A stretch of DNA of 64,000 nucleotides from Actinoplanes sp. TFC3 (GTDB taxonomy: Bacteria > Actinomycetota > Actinomycetes > Mycobacteriales > Micromonosporaceae), in assembly GCF_001553785.1 (NCBI RefSeq), contig NZ_LOJP01000001.1, positions 4,760,044 to 4,824,043 on the forward strand, given 5' to 3'. Shown here piece by piece: positions 41,924-50,239 of this stretch. The first letter of the stretch is position 1. Every line of letters starts with the position of its first letter. The notes below the pieces were generated by a model. The model saw nothing but the letters and a program-made list of their open reading frames with translations, had not been told where the DNA came from and did no database searches. The position numbers and the translations under genes are program-made.

Positions 41924-42562
41924 TCAAGCCCGCAGATAGGTAAGAACAGCAAGAACCCGCCGGTTGGTGTCCTCAGCCGGCGGCAGATCAAGCTTGGCGA
42001 GAATGTTGCCGACATGCTTGGCCACCCCAGCTTCGGTGACGTTCAACCGCCCGGCGACAGCGGAGTTGGAGTGGCCTTCGGCGATCAGGGCGAGAACCTC
42101 ACGTTCCCGGTTGGACAGTGCGGCCAAAGGGGTGGAGGGGCGGTTGAGTAGGCGTCGTACTACGTCGGGGTCGATGACGGTTCCGCCTTCGGTCACCGTG
42201 CGCAGCGAGGCGGCGAAGTCGTTGACGTCGGCTACCCGGTCTTTGAGCAGGTAGCCGACTCCGGTGCCGGTGGCGAGCAGGGCTGTGGCGTATTCGGGTT
42301 GGACGTATTGACTGAGGACCACGACGGCCAGGTCGGGGCGGATGCGTCGCAGGGCCAGGGCGGCTTGCAGTCCCTCGTCGCGGAAGGTGGGCGGCATGCG
42401 GAGGTCGGTGATGACCAGGTCGGGGGTGTGCTCGGCTACCACGCAGACCAACTCTTCGGCGTTGCCCACGGCGGCGCAGACCTCGAAGCCGAAGCGGGCC
42501 AGCACGCTGACCAGGCCTTCGCGCAAGAGCAGGCCGTCCTCGGCAAGTACGACACGGGTCAT
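41924..42562 (-). CDS. NarL/LuxR-type response regulator
   Basis: 212 residues. Receiver domain with acidic pair near residue 8 (VVLAEDGLLLREGL), phospho-acceptor Asp in LVITDLRMPPT, conserved Ser or Thr in VVVLSQY and Lys in YLLKDRV. The C-terminal HTH (LSNREREVLALIAEGHSNSAVAGRLN then EAGVAKHVGNIL) is the LuxR type. Its ATG overlaps the kinase stop by 4 bases, so kinase and regulator are coupled. The controlled genes are not evident. Confidence 0.94.
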   Translation of the reverse strand: MTRVVLAEDGLLLREGLVSVLARFGFEVCAAVGNAEELVCVVAEHTPDLVITDLRMPPTFRDEGLQAALALRRIRPDLAVVVLSQYVQPEYATALLATGTGVGYLLKDRVADVNDFAASLRTVTEGGTVIDPDVVRRLLNRPSTPLAALSNREREVLALIAEGHSNSAVAGRLNVTEAGVAKHVGNILAKLDLPPAEDTNRRVLAVLTYLRA

Positions 42563-43923
42563 GGCAGCTCGATGCGGAGCAGGGTGGGGCCGCCGGGCGG
42601 GCTGGAGAGCAGGAGGCGGCCGTTGGTGGCGGAGATGCGGTCGGCCAAACCGGTCAGGCCGGTGCCGGCAGTGAGGGCGGCGGCGCCGGAGCCGGAGGGG
42701 GTGCCGGTGGTGAGCGGGGAGCCTGTGCCGGAGAAGGAGCCGGTGCTGGAGGCGGGAGCGGGGGTGGCGCCGCCTTGGCCGTCGTCGCGGACTTCCAGGA
42801 TGAGGGTGGGGCCGGCTTGGGCCAGGAAAATGTCGGCTCGGGTGGCGTTTGCGTGTTTGACCACGTTGGCCAGGGCTTCGGAGGCGGCGAAGTAGGCGGT
42901 TGCTTCGGTCTGCTCCGAGGGGCGGGAGACGCCGTCGGCGATGGTTACCGACACGGGTAGGGGTGAGCGGCCGGCCAGTTCGCGCAGGGCTGCGGGCAGG
43001 CCCAGGTCGGTGAGTTCCTGGGGGCGGATGCCGTAGATCAGGTCTCGGAGCACGACCATGAGGTCCTTGGCCTGGTCGTGGGCCTTGCTGAGTGGTTCGG
43101 CGGCCGGGGAGTCGGGTGGGGTGTCCAGTTTGGCCATGCCCAGGTGCAGGGTGAGGCTGGTCAGGCGGTGCTGGGCGCCGTCGTGCAGGTCGCGTTCGAT
43201 TCGGCGGCGTTCCAGGTCGAAGGCGTCGGCCAGGCGGGCGCGGGATTGCGACACCTCGCGCAGGGCCAAGCCGGACGGGTCGGCGAGCAAGGCGCGGGCC
43301 ACTGCGCCCTGGGCGGTGGCGAGGGCGCCGATCACGTAGCCCAGCGCCGGGGCCAGCATCAGGCCGAGGAGCACGAACGGCACGGCCTGTCCCGGGTTGT
43401 GCACGGTGTAGGTGCCGAGGGTCAGGCCGGCGGTGCTGGTGGCATAGAGCGGGCTCAGCAGGAACGCCACGTCGAGCATGACCAGCAGGGCGATGATCGC
43501 GTATGCGGCGGGGATGATGGTGGCCAGGAACAGCAGGTAGGCCAGTTCGCGCCAGGTGGCGGTTTCGGCGTAGCGGGCGCGCAGCCAGGTGATGGGGTCG
43601 CGGGGCGCTGGCGGGTGCGGCGAAGGCACTGGGCGGTGGTCGATCAGGGCCAGGCGGGCGCGCTCGACGATGCCGAGTGGCACGGCGATCAGCGGGCCGA
43701 AGCCGGCGAACAGGATCAGCGCGACGAGCATGAGGAACAGCAACGCCCCGGTGGGTGGCAGACCGTCCTGCAGGTGGTCGGCGGTGGCCACGTAGGGCAG
43801 CACAAGCAGGCCGGCCGCGATGGACACGGGGGCGGCGATGGGCAGGGTGGTCACGAGGTAGACCAGGGACCGCCAGGGGCCGCTGGTCAGCAGATAGCGT
43901 CGGCTCAGCAGGGTTGTTTGCAC
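42559..43923 (-). CDS. HisKA_3 sensor histidine kinase
   Basis: 454 residues. Several N-terminal helices (two pairs in residues 15-85 and 130-210) form the membrane sensor. The phospho-accepting His lies in ERRRIERDLHDGAQHRL. The ATP site has SEALANVVKHANAT (N-box) and EVRDDGQGGA (G1). Before the next box (GTGLTGLADRI) there is a Ser/Thr/Gly-rich insert of about 30 residues (SSTGSFSGTGSPLTTGTPSG) that is not usual. It starts GTG. Partner is the NarL-type regulator that follows in overlap. Signal unknown. Confidence 0.93.
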   Translation of the reverse strand: MQTTLLSRRYLLTSGPWRSLVYLVTTLPIAAPVSIAAGLLVLPYVATADHLQDGLPPTGALLFLMLVALILFAGFGPLIAVPLGIVERARLALIDHRPVPSPHPPAPRDPITWLRARYAETATWRELAYLLFLATIIPAAYAIIALLVMLDVAFLLSPLYATSTAGLTLGTYTVHNPGQAVPFVLLGLMLAPALGYVIGALATAQGAVARALLADPSGLALREVSQSRARLADAFDLERRRIERDLHDGAQHRLTSLTLHLGMAKLDTPPDSPAAEPLSKAHDQAKDLMVVLRDLIYGIRPQELTDLGLPAALRELAGRSPLPVSVTIADGVSRPSEQTEATAYFAASEALANVVKHANATRADIFLAQAGPTLILEVRDDGQGGATPAPASSTGSFSGTGSPLTTGTPSGSGAAALTAGTGLTGLADRISATNGRLLLSSPPGGPTLLRIELP

Positions 43924-43995
43924 GGGTTCGACGCTATGGAACGGCGCCGGGGGTGAACCAGCCGTCCAGGACTAGTGTTCGGGGTATAGCCAGGT

Positions 43996-45573
43996 CTACC
44001 AAGTGCCGGCTCGGCGGTCGCGCCAGGGGCGGCCGTCGGGGTCGTACATGAGGCGGTAGGCCGGGATTGCCCAGATGCGCTGGTGCCAGGGCAGGCGTTC
44101 GGGGCGGTGGGGCATCAGCCTTCCCGGTGGGCGGGGGCCGCGGCGGCCACCGTCGTGCCAGGCCAGCAGCTCGTCGGCGGCCGCGCTGATTGTTCGTACC
44201 GCTGAGTCCGGGTCGAGAAGGTCGTGATCGTCGGTGCGGTCGAGGTGTTCGCGCATGAGGGCCAGCCGCAGGTCGCGGGCATAGGTGCGGGCACCGTCGC
44301 CCAGACCGGCGGGATCGGCCGGCGCACGCGCGTCGCGGGTCTCGTCGAGCACCGCACACGACAACTCGCTGTCGTGGGTCCAGGACCGGCGGTTGAAGTT
44401 GTCGCTGCCCACGCTCGCCCAGACGTCGTCAACGACGCAGACCTTGGCGTGCACATATACCGGCGTGCCCTCGTGGTTTTCCACATCGAAGACGTGTACG
44501 CGGTCGGGCGCGGCTCTGCGGCACAACGCGATGGCCTCGGCGCGGCCGATCTGGTTCGGCGGCAGCGCGAAGCGACCGTCCACATCGGGGTGACGCGGGA
44601 CGACGGCGATCAGGTGCAGGCCGGGGTGGTCGTTGAGCGCCTCGGCGAACAACTGGGCCACCTCCTTGGACCACAGGTACTGGTCCTCGAGGTAGATCAG
44701 CCGGCGTGCCCGTTTGATGGCTTTCGTGTAACCGCGGGCGATGCTCTGCTCACCCTTGCCCGCAAAGTCGTAGGGTGGGCGCATCGCCGGGTAGGTGCGC
44801 AGGACCTGGATGTTGTGCGAGCCGACCGGCTCGGGGTCCGGCGGCTGCGGGGGCAGGCGGTCGGCGCGCATGTCGGCGTGCTTGAGCTTGTCGGTGATCG
44901 TGGAGATGGGGCCGTTCTGGTCCAGCGGGGTGGGATCGTTCCAGCGCTCGCGGAAGGTGTGGTCGAGCGCGCCGACGACCGGGCCGCGCAGGGCCAGCTG
45001 CACGTCGTGCCAGGGCGGGTTTTTCCCGTACGCCGAGGACATCGCAACCGCCTGCGGGTCACCATGATGCTGCTCGTCGTCGCGGCGGCTGTGGCACAGG
45101 TCGATGCCCCCGGCAAAGGCGATGTCGCGCTCGGGGTGACCCGGGTGGCGCAGGATCACGAGCTTCTGGTGATGCGAACCACCCCGGCGTACCCGTTGAT
45201 CCAGCAGCACCTCGCCCCCGGCGGCCGCCAGGTCCTCGCTCAGGTCCCGGTTCTCTTCCTCGCTGTAGGCCAGCTTGTCGATGTGCGAGCGCCACAGCAG
45301 ACCCTTGACCACGACTCCGCGCTTGGCTGCCGCGGCGAACAGCTCGGCGATGGTCGGACCTTCGTCGCGCAGCCGCTCATCGGGGTCGCCACGCCAGTCG
45401 GTGAAGAACAGGTGATCGCCGTCACCGAGTTGTTCGACCTCGTTCACCAGCCGTTCGAAATACGTTTTGCCATGGAACAGCGGCTCGGCGGTGTTTCCCT
45501 CGCACCAGGTGGGTATGTCGGAATCAGGGTTGCCCCGCTCCTGGCTGGTGAGGAACCAGTCTTGCAGTAGCAC
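43996..45573 (-). CDS. Phospholipase D-like protein
   Basis: 525 residues from GTG 45573 (GGAAGG before it); the longer frame has about 100 residues without family features. Two HKD motifs: GGSHHQKLVIL with a downstream FAGGIDL, and YVHAKVCVVDDVWASVGSDN. A KGEQSIARGYTKAI region between them is typical of PLD-type cardiolipin synthase-like proteins. No signal peptide or membrane helix in this start. The enzyme could act on phospholipids or other phosphodiesters. Divergent from a 40-residue membrane protein. Confidence 0.9.
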   Translation of the reverse strand: MLLQDWFLTSQERGNPDSDIPTWCEGNTAEPLFHGKTYFERLVNEVEQLGDGDHLFFTDWRGDPDERLRDEGPTIAELFAAAAKRGVVVKGLLWRSHIDKLAYSEEENRDLSEDLAAAGGEVLLDQRVRRGGSHHQKLVILRHPGHPERDIAFAGGIDLCHSRRDDEQHHGDPQAVAMSSAYGKNPPWHDVQLALRGPVVGALDHTFRERWNDPTPLDQNGPISTITDKLKHADMRADRLPPQPPDPEPVGSHNIQVLRTYPAMRPPYDFAGKGEQSIARGYTKAIKRARRLIYLEDQYLWSKEVAQLFAEALNDHPGLHLIAVVPRHPDVDGRFALPPNQIGRAEAIALCRRAAPDRVHVFDVENHEGTPVYVHAKVCVVDDVWASVGSDNFNRRSWTHDSELSCAVLDETRDARAPADPAGLGDGARTYARDLRLALMREHLDRTDDHDLLDPDSAVRTISAAADELLAWHDGGRRGPRPPGRLMPHRPERLPWHQRIWAIPAYRLMYDPDGRPWRDRRAGTW

Positions 45574-45691
45574 CGGCGATCCTTCCGAGGTCGATGACGC
45601 CCTCACGCTAGGCCGCCCGACGGCATAGTGCACCCGAAGAGCCGGCCATCGCGGCGCAGCACACACCGCATGAGCGTCGAAGGACACACCT

Positions 45692-45814
45692 ATGAGCACC
45701 GAGCCCCTCACCACGACCGTAGCCCCCGCCGCCCAGGCCTCCGAGCGCGGCCTGCTGATCGCCATGCTCCTGCTGGTCGTGCTCGGCGTCGGAGCGATGT
45801 TCTTGATTTCCTGA
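45692..45814 (+). CDS. Small single-helix protein, 40 residues
   Basis: ATG 45692 with AAGGA seven bases upstream. Thr/Ala-rich N-terminus, then one membrane helix (LLIAMLLLVVLGVGAMFLI). Ends Ser-stop. It is divergent from the PLD gene with 118 bases between starts. No family. The clear ribosome site supports it. Confidence 0.55.
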   Translation: MSTEPLTTTVAPAAQASERGLLIAMLLLVVLGVGAMFLIS

Positions 45815-45890
45815 AGGCGAAATGTCCGGTTGACCGGAGCGGGTGGGAGCGGGCAGCGAGCCCGGACGGCTTTCATTCATACTTCTCGGT

Positions 45891-47177
45891 ATGACGGGGG
45901 AGCCGGGTTTTCACAGCGCAACCATCGAAGTTCCACCGGCCGAGGCCGCGGCCGGCACCATCAAGGCGGTCTGGTCGCCCACGCACGGGGCGATGAACGT
46001 CGCCGTGCCGCCGGGAACCGTGGACGGCACGGTCATCTGGGTCGACACGCCCAGCGGCCGGGTCGCCGTGACCATACGCGTGACCATGCCCTTTATGCCG
46101 CCACCTGGCGCGCCCTACCCGCCGCAGCCTTTTCCCGGCCAGCAGCAGTATCCCGGTCAGCCATTCGGGCTGGCGCCTGCGTCGGCGCCGGCCGCGCCCG
46201 GGAAGTCCGGCCGGGGCACGAAAATCATCGGCTTCGGCGTGGCGGCGCTGCTGGCGATCGGCTGTTTCGGCGTGGTCCGCGCGTTCACCGGTGGCGATGA
46301 TGACGATGCCGAGGCGCAGAACGGCACCCGCAACTCGATCATCTCCTCCACCTCGCCGAAGCCGGGTTCGCCGTCCGCGGCGCCGATCAGCCCGCAGGCC
46401 TACGCCCAGTTGCTGACCGGCTCGGACACCGCGATCAAGGCGGCGTTCAGCAAGCTCAACACGAGCAGCAGCGCCGCGTTCACCAAGGCTGCCCCGGCCG
46501 CCGCCAGCACCCTGCGCGCGGAGGCGGCCAAGCTGCTCAAGACCACTCCCCCGGACGGTGCCGCGCAGGCGCACGTGTTGCTTGCCACCGAACTGCAGAG
46601 CCTGGGCACGATGGTGCAGGAGACCGGGGAGACCAAGGGCGAGTGCCCGGCCGCGTCGCCGTATACCGAGCTGCTGCGTTCGGGCTGGGCCGACAACATC
46701 CGCAAGGACGCCAAGAAGCTGGCCGGGGCGAACGCGTCGTACAAGTTCGGCTCGTTCCTGCCCGCCGCACCCAAGGAGCAGAAGCGCCGGCTCAAGACCG
46801 GCACCTACGTCAAGCGGGCGTCCGGCGGGCTGGGCCACCTGAAGATCGAGAACGGCGCCGATGACACCACGATCTCGCTGGTGCCGGTCAAGGGCGCCAA
46901 ACCCAAGCCGATCATGACGGTGTACGTCCGCGGCGGCGGCTCGTTCACCGCCAAGGGCATCAAGGACGGGACGTACCGGGTCTTCTCGGCAACCGGTGAG
47001 GACTATGACAAGGCTCGTAAGGGCTTCACCCGGGACTGCTCGTTCAGCAAGTTCGACGACTCGTTCAAGTTCAGCACCACGTCGGCGGCCTCGACGATCT
47101 GGACCATCACGCTGACCCCGTCGATCGCCGGCAACGCCTCGACCAGCGACGTCGACCCGAACGCATTCCCGCAGTGA
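45891..47177 (+). CDS. Membrane-anchored hypothetical protein
   Basis: 428 residues from ATG 45891. Residues 1-75 are a short beta unit (TIEVPPAEAAAGTIKAVWSP then AVPPGTVDGTVIWVD). A Pro/Gln-rich linker follows, then one membrane helix (IIGFGVAALLAIGCFGVVRAF) near residue 125. The outer part begins GGDDDD and contains helical repeats (TAIKAAFSKLNTSSSAAFTKAA) and a C-terminal beta domain (LGHLKIENGADDTTISLVPV then TVYVRGGGSFTAKGIKDGTY). Two Cys lie in the outer part (GECPAASP, TRDCSFSK). No family recognised. It reads as a signal or stress sensor with cytoplasmic and extracellular parts. Confidence 0.75.
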   Translation: MTGEPGFHSATIEVPPAEAAAGTIKAVWSPTHGAMNVAVPPGTVDGTVIWVDTPSGRVAVTIRVTMPFMPPPGAPYPPQPFPGQQQYPGQPFGLAPASAPAAPGKSGRGTKIIGFGVAALLAIGCFGVVRAFTGGDDDDAEAQNGTRNSIISSTSPKPGSPSAAPISPQAYAQLLTGSDTAIKAAFSKLNTSSSAAFTKAAPAAASTLRAEAAKLLKTTPPDGAAQAHVLLATELQSLGTMVQETGETKGECPAASPYTELLRSGWADNIRKDAKKLAGANASYKFGSFLPAAPKEQKRRLKTGTYVKRASGGLGHLKIENGADDTTISLVPVKGAKPKPIMTVYVRGGGSFTAKGIKDGTYRVFSATGEDYDKARKGFTRDCSFSKFDDSFKFSTTSAASTIWTITLTPSIAGNASTSDVDPNAFPQ

Positions 47178-47192
47178 GCACCGGCTCGCCAA

Positions 47193-47228
47193 GGGGATGA
47201 CCGGCCCGCGGACGGGCCGGTCATCCCC
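47193..47228. terminator. Perfect 16-bp hairpin between convergent genes
   Basis: GGGGATGACCGGCCCG with its exact complement and a CGGA loop, no T run. It ends the rightward membrane-protein gene and the leftward DUF4241 gene. Confidence 0.7.
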
Positions 47229-47233
47229 GATGC

Positions 47234-47872
47234 TCAGAGCACGCGGAAGTCCGTGACGAAGCTGGCCACCGCACCCCCGGCCGTGCGACCCACGAACGTC
47301 GCGTAGCCGCCGTCGTGCCAGCCGGTCTGCACGGCCACCACGTTGGCGCCGGTGTCGTCGTCGGTGACCGCGTCCACCACTGCGGGGGCTGCGGCGCTCT
47401 GATCGGCCAGATAAGTGCTTTCCAGCCGCTCGTAGGGCCAGCGGGCGAGCCCGGCCAGCGCCCGCTCGTCGGCCAGGGTGCCGGTGCCCGAATCCGCCGG
47501 GTAGGCCGCGAAGCCATCCTCGTCGAGCACGGCGGGCGGGCCGGCGTCGCTCATCCGGGCCGGCTCCCAGGCCGCCGCGGGCTCGTCGCGCACGACCAGT
47601 TGCAGCGCGGCCGTGCGCCGCTCGATCTCCAATCCGCCAGCGGTGGCGATCGCCACCCAGGCTCTCAGCCGATAGCGTCCCGGGCTCACCGCCACGGTGA
47701 ACGGGGGTGCCGACCCCGTGTGCACCAGCGGGTCGCAGGCCACCACGCGGCCGGTCGGCAAGGTGACCTCGCCGGCCGGGACCATCGTGAGGCGGTAGTG
47801 GTATCTGTCGTCGGATTGGTGTGCGTGCTCGGTCAGGAGCAGACCCAGCAGCTCACCGATGTCCACAGCCAT
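47234..47872 (-). CDS. DUF4241 protein
   Basis: 212 residues. The second half matches DUF4241: DSGTGTLADERALAGL, DAVTDDDTGANVVAVQTGWHDGGYATFVG and a TDF end. The first half is beta-rich (VTLPTGRVVACDPLVHTG, then FTVAVSPGRYRLRAWVA). Cytoplasmic with no membrane segment. Function unknown. It lies 40 bases after the methyltransferase gene in the same direction and may be the last gene of the ureide operon. Confidence 0.85.
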   Translation of the reverse strand: MAVDIGELLGLLLTEHAHQSDDRYHYRLTMVPAGEVTLPTGRVVACDPLVHTGSAPPFTVAVSPGRYRLRAWVAIATAGGLEIERRTAALQLVVRDEPAAAWEPARMSDAGPPAVLDEDGFAAYPADSGTGTLADERALAGLARWPYERLESTYLADQSAAAPAVVDAVTDDDTGANVVAVQTGWHDGGYATFVGRTAGGAVASFVTDFRVL

Positions 47873-47912
47873 GCCGGGGACCCTATCGGTGGGTACCGAC
47901 AGAATTTTGGTG

Positions 47913-49037
47913 TCAGGTGAGTTCCCAGGTTGCGGGGGCCAGGATCGGGGCCGACGGGTCGCCGGCCGGGCGCAGGGTGACGCGCCAGGCCTGCATCGGC
48001 GGGTGGCCGGCGGCTTGCCAGCGGTCCAGGATGGTGGCCGCGGTGGTGGCGCAGCGGGCGGCTTCGGGGCCGCCGGCCAGCACCGTGCCGTCGGGCAGGA
48101 TCGCCGCGCCGCCGGTGCCCGCGTCGTCGAGCAGGATCAAGGTGTTCTGCTGCTGGCCGGGCAGCGCGGCGTGGGTGGCGCGGGTGCTCCACACCCCGGC
48201 GGCGTACCAGAGGTCGCGGTAGCGCAGCGACGTCAGCGGACGCGGCCAGCGGGCCGGGGCCGCCGGGTGCAGGCCGGTCAGCCCGCCCGAGCTCACTGGC
48301 GCCGGGTGCCCGGCCGGGTGCGCCGCGCTCAGCGGGCCGGCCGCGGTCATGAAGCCCGAGGAGCAGATCACCGAGGCGGTCACGGGGCCGCCCGGCTCGC
48401 CGCGTACGGCCAGTACCGGATGGGTCCCGGCATGCTGGACGGGCACCACCACCAGGCCGGGCCGGGCCTGCGCCAGCCACTGCGGGGACACCCCGGCCAC
48501 GCCGACGGTGACGATCACCTTGTCGAAGCGGTCGCCGGGCGAGCCCGCGTACCCGTCGCCGGTCAGCACCCGCACGCCGGCGATCCCGGCGTGCAGCAAC
48601 GCCAGCCGGGCTCGCTCGGCCACGTCGGCCTGCACGTCGACGCTGGTCACCTCGGCGCCCAGCCGGGTCAGCAGGGCCGCGTTGTAGCCGGTGCCCGCGC
48701 CGATCTCCAGCACCCGGTCGCCGGGGACGACGGCGAGCGCGTCCAACATGATCGCCATCAGCGACGGCTGGCTCGACGAGCTCACGGGCACCCCGGCATC
48801 GACCTTGGTGACCAGCACGTCGTCGCGGTAGACGGTGTCGAGGAAGCCAGCGGTGCCGGGGGTCGCCCAGCGACCGTCGCGGCGCTGGAAGCCCTCGGCG
48901 ACGAAGGCCTCGCGGGGCACCGCGGCGAACGCGGCAGCCAGCGCGGCCGGCAACGGGCCGCCGTCGCGTTCGATCTCGTCCACCAGGCGGCGCCCCAGGT
49001 CGCTCACTCCTGCCACGGTAGTCGGCTCACCGGGCAT
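47913..49037 (-). CDS. PCMT-like methyltransferase
   Basis: 374 residues. The SAM site is VLEIGAGTGYNAALLT and EVTSVDVQADVAERA, in a PCMT (protein L-isoaspartate O-methyltransferase)-type N-terminal domain (VPREAFVAEGF; VSSSSQPSLMAIMLDAL). About 140 extra residues follow and have no clear fold. ATG 49037 overlaps the phosphotransferase end by 11 bases; GTG 49007 is also possible. Such long forms act on other proteins or peptides in some actinomycetes, including RiPP loci; here no precursor peptide is seen. It rides with the ureide genes. Confidence 0.82.
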   Translation of the reverse strand: MPGEPTTVAGVSDLGRRLVDEIERDGGPLPAALAAAFAAVPREAFVAEGFQRRDGRWATPGTAGFLDTVYRDDVLVTKVDAGVPVSSSSQPSLMAIMLDALAVVPGDRVLEIGAGTGYNAALLTRLGAEVTSVDVQADVAERARLALLHAGIAGVRVLTGDGYAGSPGDRFDKVIVTVGVAGVSPQWLAQARPGLVVVPVQHAGTHPVLAVRGEPGGPVTASVICSSGFMTAAGPLSAAHPAGHPAPVSSGGLTGLHPAAPARWPRPLTSLRYRDLWYAAGVWSTRATHAALPGQQQNTLILLDDAGTGGAAILPDGTVLAGGPEAARCATTAATILDRWQAAGHPPMQAWRVTLRPAGDPSAPILAPATWELT

Positions 49038-50223
49038 CGAGGCGGGCCGCGGCCCTCGGGTCGCTGGGCTGCGCGGCGGCGACCGCTTCGGACAGACAGC
49101 GCGGCACGTCCGCTGCGTGGTAAGGGTGCTCGGCGGGCTCGATGTGGTCGAGCAAGTGCTGGTAGGTGACCGCCTGGTGCAGCGCGGTCACCGGGCGGAT
49201 CAGCTCCAGGGCGGCCAGCGGCTCGCTCCCGGGCACCGACGCCTGCCAGCGCTGCGCCCACGCGTCGAGCACCGCGCGGCCCGCGATCCCGCCGGTCAGC
49301 CGGATCATGTCGGACGCGGGATGCCCGATGCCGGCGTCACCCCAGTCGATGATCGTGCGCGGGCCGCCGGGTTGCGCGCGTACGTTGCCGGGGTGCAGGT
49401 CGCCGTGCACGAGGGTGTCGGGCAGCCCGCACGCTGCGATGGCGGCCAGCCGGGCGGGGATCTCGTCGAGCAGGTCGTCGAGGCCGTCGATGTGCTCCAG
49501 CCAGGGTTCGGCGACGCGGGTGAGCCGGCTCGGGTCGAGGCGGCGGTCGGGCAGGCCGGCTTGACGCAGGGTGTCCGTACGGGTGGCGAAGTGTTCTTGA
49601 ACGGGGTGCAGGTCGCGCGCCACCTCGGCGCGGAAATCGGCGCCGGCGCCGTACTGGTCCTCGCCGGGGATGTGGGCCAGCAGCATCCGGCCCGCGTCAC
49701 CGACGGCCAGCACTTCGGGCACCGCCAGCCGGGTGTGTGAGGCGAGCAGGGTGAGCAGGCCCGGCTCATGGGCGAAAAAGGCGGGCACCTGCTTGAGCCA
49801 GGCCACGGGACGTCCGCCGAGGTCGAAGCGCCAGATCGAGGACAGGTTCCAGGTGCGCCTCTGCACCGGCTGCGCCCCGGGAGGCAGGTGTTGCAGCGCC
49901 CACCGCACAGAAGCCTGCGGACCATCGGGTACGACCCAAGGCGCGCGCAGCGGCTCATCGTCCAACCGCAGGTCGACGGGGGTCAGCTCGGTCCGTACCG
50001 GGGTGTCCACCTGCGCCAGATAGGTGATCTTGCCGCCGGGCGGTGCCGGGTGGGAGCTGCTGAGCAGGCGCAGGATGCTCACCTCGACGCCGTGCCGGTG
50101 CCGGGCCTCAGCGACCAGGTCGGCACTCTCCTGCCACCACGGGACCGGCGTCTCGAACGGGGGCAGCGCACCGAGCACCGTCCCGGCCGCGTCGACGAGC
50201 ACCAGCGTCACTATCCGATTCAC
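49027..50223 (-). CDS. Aminoglycoside phosphotransferase-like kinase with N-terminal domain
   Basis: 398 residues from GTG 50223. Residues 1-110 form a beta/alpha unit (RIVTLVLVDAAGTVLGALPPFE then GGKITYLAQVD) that is reminiscent of, but not clearly, a Nudix fold. The rest is an APH kinase: LVHGDLHPGNVR carries the catalytic Asp and IIDWGDAGIGHP the metal-binding Asp. It lies 16 bases after allantoicase and overlaps the methyltransferase by 11 bases. Substrate unknown; the location suggests a product or intermediate of purine catabolism, but this is inference. Confidence 0.82.
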   Translation of the reverse strand: MNRIVTLVLVDAAGTVLGALPPFETPVPWWQESADLVAEARHRHGVEVSILRLLSSSHPAPPGGKITYLAQVDTPVRTELTPVDLRLDDEPLRAPWVVPDGPQASVRWALQHLPPGAQPVQRRTWNLSSIWRFDLGGRPVAWLKQVPAFFAHEPGLLTLLASHTRLAVPEVLAVGDAGRMLLAHIPGEDQYGAGADFRAEVARDLHPVQEHFATRTDTLRQAGLPDRRLDPSRLTRVAEPWLEHIDGLDDLLDEIPARLAAIAACGLPDTLVHGDLHPGNVRAQPGGPRTIIDWGDAGIGHPASDMIRLTGGIAGRAVLDAWAQRWQASVPGSEPLAALELIRPVTALHQAVTYQHLLDHIEPAEHPYHAADVPRCLSEAVAAAQPSDPRAAARLDAR

Positions 50224-50239
50224 GCATGCGAACGTATAC

